Positions 30,908-43,559 of a stretch of 64,000 nucleotides of DNA are shown in pieces. The stretch covers positions 12,351,426 through 12,415,425 of the forward strand of contig JAJEKV010000036.1 of assembly GCA_021234155.1 (NCBI GenBank), in the 5' to 3' direction. How positions within the stretch are numbered: the stretch's first letter is position 1; each line of letters opens with the position of its first letter. The position numbers and the translations under genes are program-made. Below the pieces are notes generated by a model that was not told where the DNA came from, did no database searches, and worked only from the letters and a program-made list of their open reading frames with translations. The DNA comes from Isoetes taiwanensis (Eukaryota; Streptophyta; Lycopodiopsida; Isoetales; Isoetaceae).

Positions 30908-32471
30908 TGTGACGGCCCCAGCTCCTATACGATGCCCCGATCGTATACAAACTGGAGATCATCCCTCAAACCAGCATCTGCTCGCTGACATGAGGCCGTC
31001 CACCTAACATCGGGCTCTTGCTGGTGGCCAAGAACCCGACGGGGAAGAATGGACGTGTCATTCATCCCGTCTCCCTCGGGATCGATCTAGCTGCGGAAGC
31101 GTAAACACACATGAGCACATGACATCAATCAACAATAACATACCCACCTCGAAGGGTGGTCCACCATATCACAGTAGCTGCAACAACACATCAGTACATC
31201 AACATAACATGGAAAAATCCTATCCAGGCTCAGACTCTTGGGGAAAGACTAACGGCTTGGGTCTCCGGATAACAATGCAGACAGAATTCATGGCAAATGG
31301 ATTTGGCTGGCATAGGAACATGGTCGTTGGGCAGTCCACTCCATCCGCCCCTCCTGTGCATACTTTGCAGATAGGCGGAAAAGTATTGGAGCCTGACCGT
31401 AGCCTGCCGGGTTCATAGCCAAAGGGGCTACTACTGGGTTGCATCTCCCCAGCTCCCGATGAGGCAGGAGGAGATCACTCTCCTCCAGAAGGTTCACGCC
31501 AATCACAGGCGAGCTAGAGAGCCACTGCTCGTATACGACTTGAACCCCTAGAAGATGACGCATCACCCAAGAGATGTCGAGCCCATACCCTGCCCGCACG
31601 CAGTGTCAGGGTATTAGGCCTAGCCCACAATGTTCCCCGGCCGTCGCTACGCACCAGAGGGATCAACTGTGATCAGACAAGCCCTTCCTTGTCAGCCGGT
31701 CTAGCTCCGCCACCCACAGCCAGGCGGGCTCTTATGCACAGGCCGCATTAATTGGGAATTAATGGGCTAAAGCTATGATCATACAACTACTTGGGCTCTG
31801 GGTCTCTACCCCCCTTTCCAATACACAAGAGTGGCGCATAGAATGTCAAAACATCATCACAACAGAACTGAAAATAATAGAATACATCTATTCTATTCTA
31901 CCTAGTCATACATGGTTAGGTTCCTTTGTTAGTGTCTATCATTCTTAGGCTGTAGGGGTCGCCTATAGCTAAGAATGAATGCTAAACCTACTGAAAGAGG
32001 CCTGATAACTCGGATCTACCTATCGAATCAACCGCTCACTTGCATCTTGGCCGGTTCCCACTCCCCTAAAAGCGTCCACGCTGCTGATCTCGGGTCTGCT
32101 GATCTTGGATCGAGCTGCAACCTAGGAAATCCGACTTCTCTGCTTCCGTTCAGGCGGAAATGCGTCCTCTGCTGCTCCAATCCGAGACTCAGGGGCTGAA
32201 AACTGAAAAGGTTTCCCTTTTAGGGTTTATGCCCCTTTATCTCCACGCATTTAGGGCTGGTCCCTTTTTGGTCAATGGGTCATTGCCACGTGGCAAAAAG
32301 GGATTATATTCACATGTTGCTTTAACATGTGCAATATAATGGTTCACAAGGTCGTACCCTAGGGTACTACCCTTTACGGTCGCTGTGTACATTTCGTCTG
32401 AGTCGACATGTACTAGTGACGTGTCAGTATAATATACGTATTCATACCGTATGTTATGCTGGAACGTCACA
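30908..32471 (-). repeat. E2 5' LTR, copy 1 (1,564 bp)
   Basis: Bounded by the inverted pair TGTGACG / CGTCACA and followed inward by the primer site. The minus-strand U3 part contains a perfect G-box palindrome TTGCCACGTGGCAA (32283-32296). Open frames at 31119-31599 and 31975-32199 recur in all copies but lack any motif and are LTR by-products. Confidence 0.85.
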
Positions 32472-32835
32472 GCAGTATCGGGCCAGCATTAACCATATGG
32501 ATGTATATACATGTCAAAACTATTTAAATGCATCTATACCAAAAGGATATAGGCAGTTGATTGCGAGATACCGAACAGGATCCCATAAGCTCGAAGTAGA
32601 AATAGGGAGATGGGCAAGAACACCACCAGAAGACAGACTTTGTAAGATATGTAATTCAGGGGACGTTGAGGATGAACAACATGTATTCCTGCAATGTTCA
32701 GAATATGGGCACATTAGGAGCAGTTTTGGTGTTCAGACAACAGATTTATATTCATTATGGTTGATGCCACCATCATGTTTAGGGCTTTTCATAAGGACGG
32801 TGGATGCACACCGATCCTTTTTACTCAAACTGTAA
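32472..32835 (+). pseudogene. LINE 3'-terminal fragment, copy 1
   Basis: About 120 residues open on the plus strand with the C-terminal zinc-binding signature of non-LTR retrotransposon polyproteins: a basic YRTGSHKLEVEIGRW stretch, then CKICNSGDVEDEQHVFLQC (CxxC...H....C) and SEYGHIRSSF. It ends in TAA at 32833-32835; the following 'ggcctctcgaggcccaagtg' and 'ataaattaaat' resemble a LINE tail. It begins exactly at the end of the E2 LTR, so it is a truncated piece in the nested structure, with no reverse transcriptase domain. Confidence 0.65.
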
Positions 32836-32881
32836 ACAAGATGTTCATGTGCTCCATGGCCTCTCGAGGCCCAAGTGAGCA

Positions 32882-35323
32882 TTAGATATAAATTAAATCC
32901 CCTTTCATTGGTTCTAAATCAACAATTTCTCTTATGGATATGGCTTGAATATTTATTCGGCTTAGTGCATCGGCAACCTGATTCTCTTTTCCAGGCTTAT
33001 ATTCAAGCTGCAACCATTCAAAATCCTTTATAGTGTCAATGAGCTTTAATTGTCGCGTATTGATACTATCTTGTGTTTGTATATGTTTCAAACTTTGCTC
33101 GTCAAAACGAGCCACAAACTTTGATCCCATAAGATAATGTCTCCACTTCTTTAGTGCATGAACCAAGGCAATCAATTCCTTTTCATAAGTACTATACTTT
33201 TGCTCCAATGGCTTGAGCATTCGAGTGACATAGGCTAATGGATGTCCATCTTGCATAAGTACTGCACCAATAGCATTTCCGCTGGCATCGGAACATACTG
33301 TGAAGGGCTTATGCCAGTCAGGCAGTACTAATACTGGTTCAATTGCTATCTTCTCTTTCAGAATTCGAAAAGCTTCCTCGGCTTCCGAATTCCAAACAAA
33401 GGGTGTATCCTTCTTTAAAAACATGCTAAGAGGAAGAGTTACTTTTGCAAAATCTTTCACAAATCTTCGATAATAACTGCATAACTGCACAAAAGAACGT
33501 AGATCCTTAAGGTCTTCAGGTCTAGCCAATCAATAATAACCCTAATCTTTTCAGGATCCATTCATATCCCTTCTTTGGATATAATATGACCCAAATATCC
33601 AACTTCTTGCATAAAAAACCTGCTTTTGGACTCATTAACAAACAACTGGTTCTGCCTCAGAAGATCAAAAACCTGTTGAAGATGTTGTTTGTGCTCCTCA
33701 ATAGTTCTACTATATATAAGTATATCGTCAAAGAAGACTACAACACTTTTCCCTAATACTGGTGCTAGAACTCTCCCCATGAGTCGACAAAATGTTGCCG
33801 GAGCATTGGTCAGTCCAAAAGGCATCACACGAAACTCATAATGACCAAAAGTTGAATGCCGTCTTATCAATGTCCTCATTCTTGATTCGAATCTGATGAT
33901 ATCCTGATTTTAAGACTATTTTGCTAAAGATGCAAGCACCTCGTAATTCATCAAATAGGTCGTCAGCTCTGGGCTCTGGGAACTTATCTTTAATAGTCAG
34001 CTTGTTGAGAGCTCTATACGCACATCCTATATCCCTTGTCTTTCTTTTTAATCAGAATGGTTGGTGCACCAAAAGGTGAACAGCTTGGTCGTATTAGTTG
34101 ACGGTCTAACATCTCTATTATCTATCTTTCAAGCTCCAATTTTTCAAAATGGCTGACTCGGTAAGGTGCTCTATTTGGAGGTTTTGCGTTTTCTTGCAAT
34201 TGTATCGCATGATCTTCGGGACGATGAGGAGGTAAATCCAGAGCTTCTTCATCCTTGAAAAGATCATCAAATTGCCTAAGAAAACTGTACAATTCAGGAG
34301 GCACCTGTGGTTGTGGGTCTGAATTTCTCAAATATATAAAATATGACTCTGCTTCACTTTGTATTAACTTCTTAGTTTCTAAATAGGTCAATAGGGTCCA
34401 AGCATGCAGAATCTGTGTGAAGCTTCAAAGGTTGACCTTCAACAGTTATAGTTACTATCTTTTCACGATAATTAGGCCGGGCATCAAACTATTCTCGCCA
34501 TCCAATTCCCAATATCACATCCATAGATCCTAAAGGGGCCATAATCAAAACTTTGTCTTCCGAGTACTGACTTATTTGAATAGGAGCTATCATATATTTG
34601 TTGCACTGATTCTTGGGACCCTTCAAACCTTGCACAACTGTGATTTTCGTTTGCAAATCACAAATAGGTAATCCTAGTTTGTGTACACCAAGTCCTACGA
34701 AATGAAATTATGTGTTGATCCATCATCAAGTAAAACAGTCACCTTCTGGCCTTTTACTGAACCTTTTATTTTAAATAACCATGTTTACGGAGATCCCAGA
34801 TATGCCCTCGACAAAATTCCTTTCTTCCCTTCCTTGGAAGTTTTCGGTCTGTCTTCCACATGGTGTGATTGAGCAACCTGCCTTTCCTTGGGTGGCGGCT
34901 CCTTAAACTGTACCTTCTTAACTGTCTTATCTGCCGGAGCTGTATTCTTTGGACAGTTAGATTGGTAATGCAGACCTCCACAAATATAAGATCCAGTCTT
35001 TGGCCCTTTATTCTGCTCCTATTTGGCCTTCTGTCCATTATTTGAGTGTTTCCCATTTCTTCCATTAAACCTTATCCTACGCTCATCACGACCTCTTTTA
35101 TTTTTCTTATCCCTTCTATTTTCAAATTTTTCACGTCTCAGTCTTTTCTGTTCTCTAGAAGGTGCTCCTTCCCATATAACTAATTCTAGAAGGTGCTCCT
35201 TCCCATATAACTAATTTACGGGTCTTGGGATTTAATTTCCGTTCTGCAACTCCTGCTTTCTTAATTGCACTACGGAATACTGTCCATGAGTTAATCTCGG
35301 GCTGCATAAATCTGCGGCAAAGA
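32882..35323 (-). pseudogene. Ty3/gypsy E1 gag tail, PR, RT and RNase H, copy 1
   Basis: Read on the minus strand: end of gag (near 35320-35150), a degenerate zinc knuckle (ICGGLHYQSNC, first Cys changed to Ser), aspartic protease, RT (LPPHRPEDHAIQL near 34220; [12 protein letters not shown] near 33810; active site FFDDIL near 33730), then RNase H (DASGNAIGAVLM, YEKELIALVHALKKWRHYL, VADALSR) ending in a stop at 32882. Integrase is absent. A stop/frameshift near 33530 and several in 33880-34120 separate the pieces. The RNase H part is a clean 215-residue ORF. Confidence 0.85.
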
Positions 35324-36627
35324 GACAAACAAAGAGACACCGTCATGAGTTGCCGGTATGCTATAATGCAAGTGGCTTTTTAGAAGCGCCACATGTTGCA
35401 TCAGCCCTGTCTGACAACCAACAAAATTAAATACATATGGCGCCATGAATGCGCAATCCCCCTTATTCCGGGAGAATATTCCAAGCAAATCTGTAATTAT
35501 GAGAGTTTGGTATCCTAGGTGGCATGGGAAAAAGGGAGCGGAAATATGACGTGGAATGGCTGATAGGAGGCCATTTTCAGACCCCAAATCCGCCCTAATG
35601 AGTCATCCACTTTTTCAAAACAACTACGAAGATCTACTTAAATGTTTATACTCCTTTAGGGTTTCCCCTCCTCCTATCGCGTTTAATCCTTCAGTTTTGC
35701 TGCATCTTCTTCGTTACGGTTGACTCAGAGATTCCTTGAGATCTTTGCTACTATTGTTGAGCTTCATGTCGATCCGAGCTCGTCACCCCAAGTTGCGAAG
35801 AGTGTTCGTCGATGTGATCCCTTGAAAAAGATGCTCCTCCTTAATGTGTATGTCCGTCGTAAGGAATGCGGTGACCGCTCAACGTCCCTATATGCAGTGT
35901 GTCGTTGCAAGGTTGCCGATGTGCGGTGCCATTGATCGGTTGATCACCTGGCTGTTGCAGTCGGGCGTTCTTGAATGTCTTCGAAGCTCTGAGATCGTGG
36001 TCGGTATGCGGGCATTGTCATTCCTCCGTAGGTTGAATTTACGAGTCGCGCCCTATTGATTGGGCTTTGCTTCCTTCCGAGGTGCCTCTCCTGTGCTTGG
36101 AAGTGTGGTCATCTCCATTGCACCTACCCTAGCTCCTTCTGGTTGCCTTTGCGTGATTTGTACCTGCTGGCTAGGTCATCTCCTCCGATCCTTTGGGTCC
36201 CTATCCATTCGAAGTCTCGCACTCCTTTGGCTGGCGTAGTAAAGTCGTCCTTCCTTTGGTTTCTAGGTGTTTCTGGGTCCCGAATTCTTGTTCGAGCGGA
36301 ATATTCTCCTCCTTGATCTTGCCCCTAATGCTGATATAGGCCTTCAAGTTGGCGATGTTCTTTCCTTGATATGCGTCTCCTTCCCCTCATGGTCTCCTAC
36401 TTTTTGGAACCGATGAAAGTTCTCCTGCTGGTGCAAGGGAGCTGGAAGCTCGTCCTGGTCAGCCTTAGGTGCTTTGTGGTTCCCTAGCTTGGTTGCTCCT
36501 TTTGTTGACGTTGCATTACATTCGCTTGAGCTGCTGGGCTGCAAGGTCGTGGTTGTCTTCCCTCCGGTTTCTATACGCTCCTGTGTCGCCATGACTTCTC
36601 TCCTCCAGAAAGATTATGCCCTCGATT

Positions 36628-36975
36628 TGTTGGGGTGATCACCACTCACCACACTTGTCACCACTCACCACACTCACCACTATTGAGGTGGTATAGGAGA
36701 TTGTATACCGTATATGGAGGGATATACGCACATGCACGCGTGCAGGATATTTGCACGTATGTATTATGGTGTGCAGGGGGATTATGATGACTGTATTATC
36801 TGAGCAGAGAGAGAGAAGAACAGAGAGACGGTGTATTGGGAGAGAGAGTATTTTTCATTGATCTAGCTATGGAGATGATGATTCTTTGTGTTGTGCATTG
36901 CCTTGATCTGATAGATTGAGCTTGGATTGTTGGGTTTTTCATCCTTCTTGCAAGGTTAGAGTCCAGGCTCTAACA
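36628..36975. mobile_element. solo LTR, copy 2
   Basis: 348 bp, same boundaries as in copy 1; left flank reads CGATT in place of CTGAC, right flank CTGAC kept. Confidence 0.8.
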
Positions 36976-37313
36976 CTGACCTTAGCTCGTGATGCCAACA
37001 TGGCATCGATGTCTAACGTCTTCCTGCACCTGTATTTTGCTGCCTTGCATTCTTCCATTTGAAACTCATGTGCGTCGAGTTGGTGAAGGCGTCGAGGTCC
37101 TCTTTCTGATGTGACCTCGTAGACGTGGTAGCCGGGAGGTTGACATCTAGAAAATTCTTGGTGCCGTTGGTTACGAAATATTCTTCCCATTTGATGAAGA
37201 TTGATGATAGGCCGGTGGTGTCCTGTTCTACTCGTTTGTCAGTTGAGGTGTTTGTCGTTGTGCTTCCCTCGCTTGGGTCTGCCTTTTCGGTCTCCTCTCC
37301 TTATCTGTCTGTA

Positions 37314-37740
37314 TTAGGGTAGAAATGTCAAACCCCAGCTCAAAATGACCAAAATTGCTCAAACCCTGGAATCCATTTATGACCTCAAATTAGGCTAGAA
37401 ATGTCAAAACCCAGCTCAAAATGACCAAAATTGCTCAAACCCTTGAATTGTTTTTCCCAAACTGTGGTTTGTTTGTAAATAGAAGCATACCTCATTAGTA
37501 CCTCACAAGTATTGCTCTCGGCTCAAAGCTGATGCCTTACTCCTACATAGAAGTGCCCAAGAACACCCCTTTGTTATAGTCATCTAGACCTCAGCATAGC
37601 AACCCAAGTCCAACTGTTGGTACATCACCTCCGCTCATGCCAAAGGCATAAACCTTAACCTAATTTTGTGTCCTTCTAATAGAGTTTGACCTGTACAGCC
37701 GTCACATTGACACTCCCTATTGCCAGGATACCTAGAAAGG
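37314..37740. other. inverted segment unique to copy 2
   Basis: Begins 'ttagggtagaaatgtcaaac' directly after 'ctgtctgta' and ends 'gataccta gaaagg' before 'aggtcataaatgg'. The sequence is the reverse complement of 29430-29854, with the adjoining 357 bp deleted. Copies 1 and 3 keep the original order. Confidence 0.9.
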
Positions 37741-38792
37741 AGGTCATAAATGGATTCTAGACTGTCTAACGGTCCTATTGCAATAAATTTCAGGCGATTT
37801 GGAGCTCTGTAGCTCAAGTTATGGGGTTTAAAAAATCGGACCCCTCTACGCATGCGCGAGAGCATAGTTAGGTTGGGACCTAAGTGGCCTCTGGCGCACC
37901 CTTGGAGATGTTGGTCTATTTATGTCTAATGGATGCCAAAAACAAGTTCGAAGACGTGAATTCCTACTTATTTTCTTCTGAATTGCAAGTTTCTTTGCTT
38001 ATTTACTTCATTTGGAGCAGGTAAGTGGCTGATCAAGGGTCCAGTTGGCTGGACCCCTCTAAGCGTGCGCGAGGAGGGTGTTAGGTTGGGACCTAAGTGG
38101 CCTCTAGCGCACCCTTGGAGGTGTTGGTCTATTTATGTCTAAACTTATCCAATTTACACAATTTAACATGCCTTTTCCACTAATTTAAGTATTCTAAGCA
38201 AGATTCTATCATTACTTTTACAATTTGAGTAAGTTTTGATCAAATTCCGAGGTCACTTTTAGGGGACCCCTCTAAGCGTGCGCGAGGAGGGTGTTAGGTC
38301 ATGACCTAACTATGCCCTGGCGCACCCTTAGAGGTGTTGCTCCAAAATGTGTCTGTGTTTTAACATACAAATTTAGCTAATTCGAGCTTTTTAAATGGGA
38401 TTTCATCTTTTATTTTACAATTTTGGGGCTCCTAAGGCCGAGTTCTAGGGTTCCTATGGAGTGACCCCTCTAAGCGTGCGCGAGAGACCAGTTAGGTATG
38501 GACCTAACATGCTCCTGGCGCATCCTTGGAGGTGTCGGCCAAAAAGGTGATTAAAATTTGCTAGACTTTCTTAGGTGACTTTTCTTCTATCTATTTCATC
38601 TTAAATATGTTCTCTAATTATCCTAATTCTAGATAATTACTATCTCTATTCCTGGGGGAAAAAATTTCCCACTATTCGAGGTTTGTGCTTGGGCTTTTAT
38701 CTCCAAGACTGAATGTCTAGATTAGTTAGTTCCTATAGGAATACGGCCAAGCTTTCGATCTTGATCTGCCAAGATCAAGGCTCTGATACCAT

Positions 38793-40352
38793 TGTGACGG
38801 CCCCAGCTCCTATACGATGCCCCGATCGTATACAAACTGGAGATCATCCCTCAAACCAGCATCTGCTCGCTGACATGAGGCCGTCCACCTAACATCGGGC
38901 TCTCTTTGGTGGCCAAGAACCCGACGGGAAGAATGGGCGTGTCATTCATCCCGTCTCCCTCGAGATCGATCTAGGCTGGAAGCGTAAACACACATGAGCA
39001 CATGACATCAATCAACAATAACATACCCACCTCGAAGGGTGGTCCACCATATCACGGTAGAGCTGCAACAACACACATCAATTACATCAACATAACATGG
39101 AAAAATCCTATCCAGGCTCAGACTCTTGGGGAAAGACTAACGGCTTGGGTCTCGGGGGATAACAATGCATGTAATTCATGGCAAATGGATTTGGCTGGCA
39201 TAGGAACATGGTCGTTGGGCAGTCCACTCCATCGCCCTCCCGGTGCATACTTTGCAGATAGGCGGAAAAGTATTGGAGCCTGACCGTAGCCTGCCGGGTT
39301 CATAGCCAAAGGGGCTACTACTGGGTTGCATCTCCCCAGCTCCCGATGAGGCAGGAGGAGATCACTCTCCTCCAGAAGGTTCACGCCAATCACAGGCGAG
39401 CTAGAGAGCCACTGCTCATATACGACTTGAACCCCTAGAAGATGACGATCACCCAAGAGGTGTCGAGCCCATACCCCGCCCGCACGCAAGGTCGTGGTAT
39501 TAGGCCCTAGCCCACAATGTTCCCCGCCGCCTAACGCACCCGGAGGGATCAAGCGGATCAGACAAGCCCTTCCTTGTCGCCTGGTCTAGCTCCGCCACCC
39601 CCAAAGGCGGGCTCTTATGCACAGGCCGCATTAATTGGGAATTAATGGGCTAAAGCTATGATCATACAACTACTTGGGCTCTGGGTCTCTACCCCCCTTT
39701 CCAATACACAAGAGTGGCGCATAGAATGTCAAAACATCATCACAACAGAACTGAAAATAATAGAATACATCTATTCTATTCTACCTAGTCATACATGGTT
39801 AGGTTCCTTTGTTAGTGTCTATCATTCTTAGGTCTGTAGGGGTCGCCTATAGCTAAGAATGAATGCTAAACCTCTTGAAAGAGGCCCGATAACTTCGGAT
39901 CTACCTATCGAATCAACCGCTCACTTGCATCTTGGCGGTTCCCACTCCCCTAAAAGCGCCCCACGCCGATCTCGGGTTGCCGATCTTGGATCGAGCTGCA
40001 ACCTAGGAAATCCGACTTCTCTGCTTCCGTTCAGGCGGAAATGCGTCCTCTGCTGCTCCAATCCGAGACTCAGGGGCTGAAAACTGAAAAGGTTTCCCTT
40101 TTAGGGTTTATGCCCCTTTATCTCCACGCATTTAGGGCTGGTCCCTTTTTGGTCAATGGGTCATTGCCACGTGGCAAAAAGGGATTATATTCACATGTTG
40201 CTTTAACATGTGCAATATAATGGTTCACAAGGTCGTACCCTAGGGTACTACCCTTTACGGTCGCTGTGTACATTTCGTCTGAGTCGACATGTACTAGTGA
40301 CGTGTCAGTATAATATACGTATTCATACCGTATGTTATGCTGGAACGTCACA
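38793..40352 (-). repeat. E2 5' LTR, copy 2 (1,560 bp)
   Basis: Same TGTGACG / CGTCACA ends with primer site at 38779-38791. Small differences from copy 1 cluster at 38900-38990, 39150-39250, 39470-39560 and 39880-39990. Confidence 0.85.
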
Positions 40353-40716
40353 GCAGTATCGGGCCAGCATTAACCATATGGATGTATATACATGTCAAAA
40401 CTATTTAAATGCATCTATACCAAAAGGATATAGGCAGTTGATTGCGAGATACCGAACAGGATCCCATAAGCTCGAAGTAGAAATAGGGAGATGGGCAAGA
40501 ACACCACCAGAAGACAGACTTTGTAAGATATGTAATTCAGGGGACGTTGAGGATGAACAACATGTATTCCTGCAATGTTCAGAATATGGGCACATTAGGA
40601 GCAGTTTTGGTGTTCAGACAACAGATTTATATTCATTATGGTTGATGCCACCATCATGTTTAGGGCTTTTCATAAGGACGGTGGATGCACACCGATCCTT
40701 TTTACTCAAACTGTAA
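40353..40716 (+). pseudogene. LINE 3'-terminal fragment, copy 2
   Basis: Same frame and zinc-binding signature as in copy 1, apparently identical in the coding part. Confidence 0.65.
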
Positions 40717-40762
40717 ACAAGATGTTCATGTGCTCCATGGCCTCTCGAGGCCCAAGTGAGCA

Positions 40763-43201
40763 TTAGATATAAATTAAATCCCCTTTCATTGGTTCTAAAT
40801 CAACAATTTCTCTTATGGATATGGCTTGAATATTTATTCGGCTTAGTGCATCGGCAACCTGATTCTCTTTTCCAGGCTTATATTCAAGCTGCAACCATTC
40901 AAAATCCTTTATAGTGTCAATGAGCTTTAATTGTCGCGTATTGATACTATCTTGTGTTTGTATATGTTTCAAACTTTGCTCGTCAAAACGAGCCACAAAC
41001 TTTGATCCCATAAGATAATGTCTCCACTTCTTTTAGTGCATGAACCAAGGCAATCAATTCCTTTTCATAAGTACTATACTTTTGCTCCAATGGCTTGAGC
41101 ATTCGAGTGACATAGGCTAATGGATGTCCATCTTGCATAAGTCTTGCACCAATAGCATTTCACTGGCATCGGAACATCTTGTGAAGGGCTTATGCCAGCA
41201 AAAGATTACTATCTTGGTTCAATTGCTATCTTCTCTTTCGAATCGAAAAAGCTTCCTCGGCTTCCGAATTCCAAACAAAGGGTGTATCCTTCTTTAAAAA
41301 CATGCTAAGAGGAAGAGTTACTTTTGCAAAATCTTTCACAAATCTTCGATAATAACTGCATAACTGCACAAAAGAACGTAGATCCTTAAGGTCTTCAGGT
41401 CTAGCCAATCAATAATAACCCTAATCTTTTCAGGATCCATTCATATCCCTTCTTTGGATATAATATGACCCAAATATCCAACTTCTTGCATAAAAAACCT
41501 GCTTTTGGACTCATTAACAAACAACTGGTTCTGCCTCAGAAGATCAAAAACCTGTTGAAGATGTTGTTTGTGCTCCTCAATAGTTCTACTATATATAAGT
41601 ATATCGTCAAAGAAGACTACAACACTTTTCCCTAATACTGGTGCTAGAACTCTCCCCATGAGTCGACAAAATGTTGCCGGAGCATTGGTCAGCCCAAAAG
41701 GCATCACACGAAACTCATAATGACCAAAAGTTGAATGCCGTCTTATCAATGTCCTCATTCTTGATTCGAATCGATGATATCCGATTTTAAGACTATTTTG
41801 CTAAAGATGCAAGCACCTCGTAATTCATCAAATAGGTCGTCAGCTCTGGGCTCTGGGAACTTATCTTTAATAGTCAGCTTGTTGAGAGCTCTATACGCAC
41901 ATCCTATATCCCTTGTCTTTCTTTTTAATCAGAATGGTTGGTGCACCAAAAGGTGAACAGCTTGGTCGTATTAGTTGACGGTCTAACATCTCTGTTATCT
42001 GTCTTTCAAGCTCCAATTTTTCAAAATGGCTGACTCGGTAAGGTGCTCTATTTGGAGGTTTTGCGTTTTCTTGCAATTGTATCGCATGATCTTCGGGACG
42101 ATGAGGAGGTAAATCCAGAGCTTCTTCATCCTTGAAAAGATCATCAAATTGCCTAAGAAAACTGTACAATTCAGGAGGCACCTGTGGTTGTGGGTCTGAA
42201 TTTCTCAAATATATAAAATATGACTCTGCTTCACTTTGTATTAACTTCTTAGTTTCTAAATAGGTCAATAGGGTCCAAGCATGCAGAATCTGTGTGAAGC
42301 TTCAAAGGTTGACCTTCAACAGTTATAGTTACTATCTTTTCACGATAATTAGGCCGGGCATCAAACTATTCTCACCATCCAATTCCCAATATCACATCCA
42401 TAGATCCTAAAGGGGCCATAATCAAAACTTTGTCTTCCGAGTACTGACTTATTTGAATAGGAGCTATCATATATTTGTTGCACTGATTCTTGGGACCCTT
42501 CAAACCTTGCACAACTGTGATTTTCGTTTGCAAATCACAAATAGGTAATCCTAGTTTGTGTACACCAAGTCCTACGAAATGAAATTATGTGTTGATCCAT
42601 CATCAAGTAAAACAGTCACCTTCTGGCCTTTTACTGAACCTTTTATTTTAAATAACCATGTTTCTGGAGATCCTGTATCTGCTCCTGACAAAATTCCTTT
42701 CTTCCCCTTCCTTGGAAGTTTCTGGTCTGTCTTCCACATGGTGTGATTGAGCAACCTGCCTTTCCTTGGGCGGCGGCTCCTTAAACTGTACCTTCTTAAC
42801 AGTCTTATCTGCCGGAGCTGTATTCTTTGGACAGTTAGATTGGTAATGCAGACCTCCACAAATATAAGATCCAGTCTTTGGCCCTTTATTCTGCTCCTAT
42901 TTGGCCTTCTGTCCATTATTTGAGTGTTTCCCATTTCTTCCATTAAACCTTATCCTACGCTCATCACGACCTCTTTTATTTTTCTTATCCCTTCTATTTT
43001 CAAATTTTTCACGTCTCAGTCTTTTCTGTTCTCTAGAAGGTGCTCCTTCCCATATAACTAATTCTAGAAGGTGCTCCTTCCCATATAACTAATTTACGGG
43101 TCTTGGGATTTAATTTCCGTTCTGCAACTCCTGCTTTCTTAATTGCACTACGGAATACTGTCCATGAGTTAATCTCGGGCTGCATAAATCTGCGGCAAAG
43201 A
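40763..43201 (-). pseudogene. Ty3/gypsy E1 gag tail to RNase H, copy 2
   Basis: Same domains as copy 1 but RNase H is split into two ORFs (40763-41011 and 41226-41408) by differences in 41030-41250, most of them at CTG/CAG sites. The RT N-terminal ORF (41891-42268) is longer and cleaner here than in copy 1, and the protease motif LLDDGSTHNFI is open in 42572-42943. Confidence 0.85.
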
Positions 43202-43559
43202 GACAAACAAAGAGACACCGTCATGAGTTGCCGGTATGCTATAATGCAAGTGGCTTTTTAGAAGCGCCACATGTTGCATCAGCCTGTCTGACAACCAACA
43301 AAATTAAATACATATGGCGCCATGAATGCGCAATCCCCCTTATTCCGGGAGAATATTCCAAGCAAATCTGTAATTATGAGAGTTTGGTATCCTAGGTGGC
43401 ATGGGAAAAAGGGAGCGGAAATATGACGTGGAATGGCTGATAGGAGGCCATTTTCAGACCCCAAATCCGCCCTAATGAGTCATCCACTTTTTCAAAACAA
43501 CTACGAAGATCTACTTAAATGTTTATACTCCTTTAGGGTTTCCCCTCCTCCTATCGCGT

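Larger units (their letters stand above)
27090..35323. repeat. 8.2-kb composite tandem unit, copy 1
   Basis: The unit begins GACAAACAAAGAGACACC and ends in E1 gag with ATCTGCGGC plus 'aaaga'. It comprises, left to right, E2 gag-like remnant with solo LTR, E2 leader, E2 LTR, LINE 3' end, and E1 RNase H to gag (minus strand). Copies 2 and 3 follow head to tail. The left edge joins unrelated sequence at 27089. Confidence 0.9.
35324..43201. repeat. composite tandem unit, copy 2 (7,878 bp, rearranged)
   Basis: Same order of parts as copy 1. It differs by loss of the 357 bp corresponding to 29073-29429 and by inversion of the next ~425 bp (37314-37740 is the reverse complement of 29430-29854). The junction with copy 1 reads CTGCGGCAAAGAGACAAAC (35313-35331). 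Confidence 0.9.

Noticed and set aside
31119-31599. Repeated ORFs inside the E2 LTR
   Set aside because: They are conserved only because the LTR is triplicated; frames break freely between copies and no domain is visible.
36939-37190. 83-residue ORF seen in all three units as a gene
   Set aside because: It crosses the edge of the solo LTR insertion, so it is a chance fusion; the other minus frame through this region looks more like gag.
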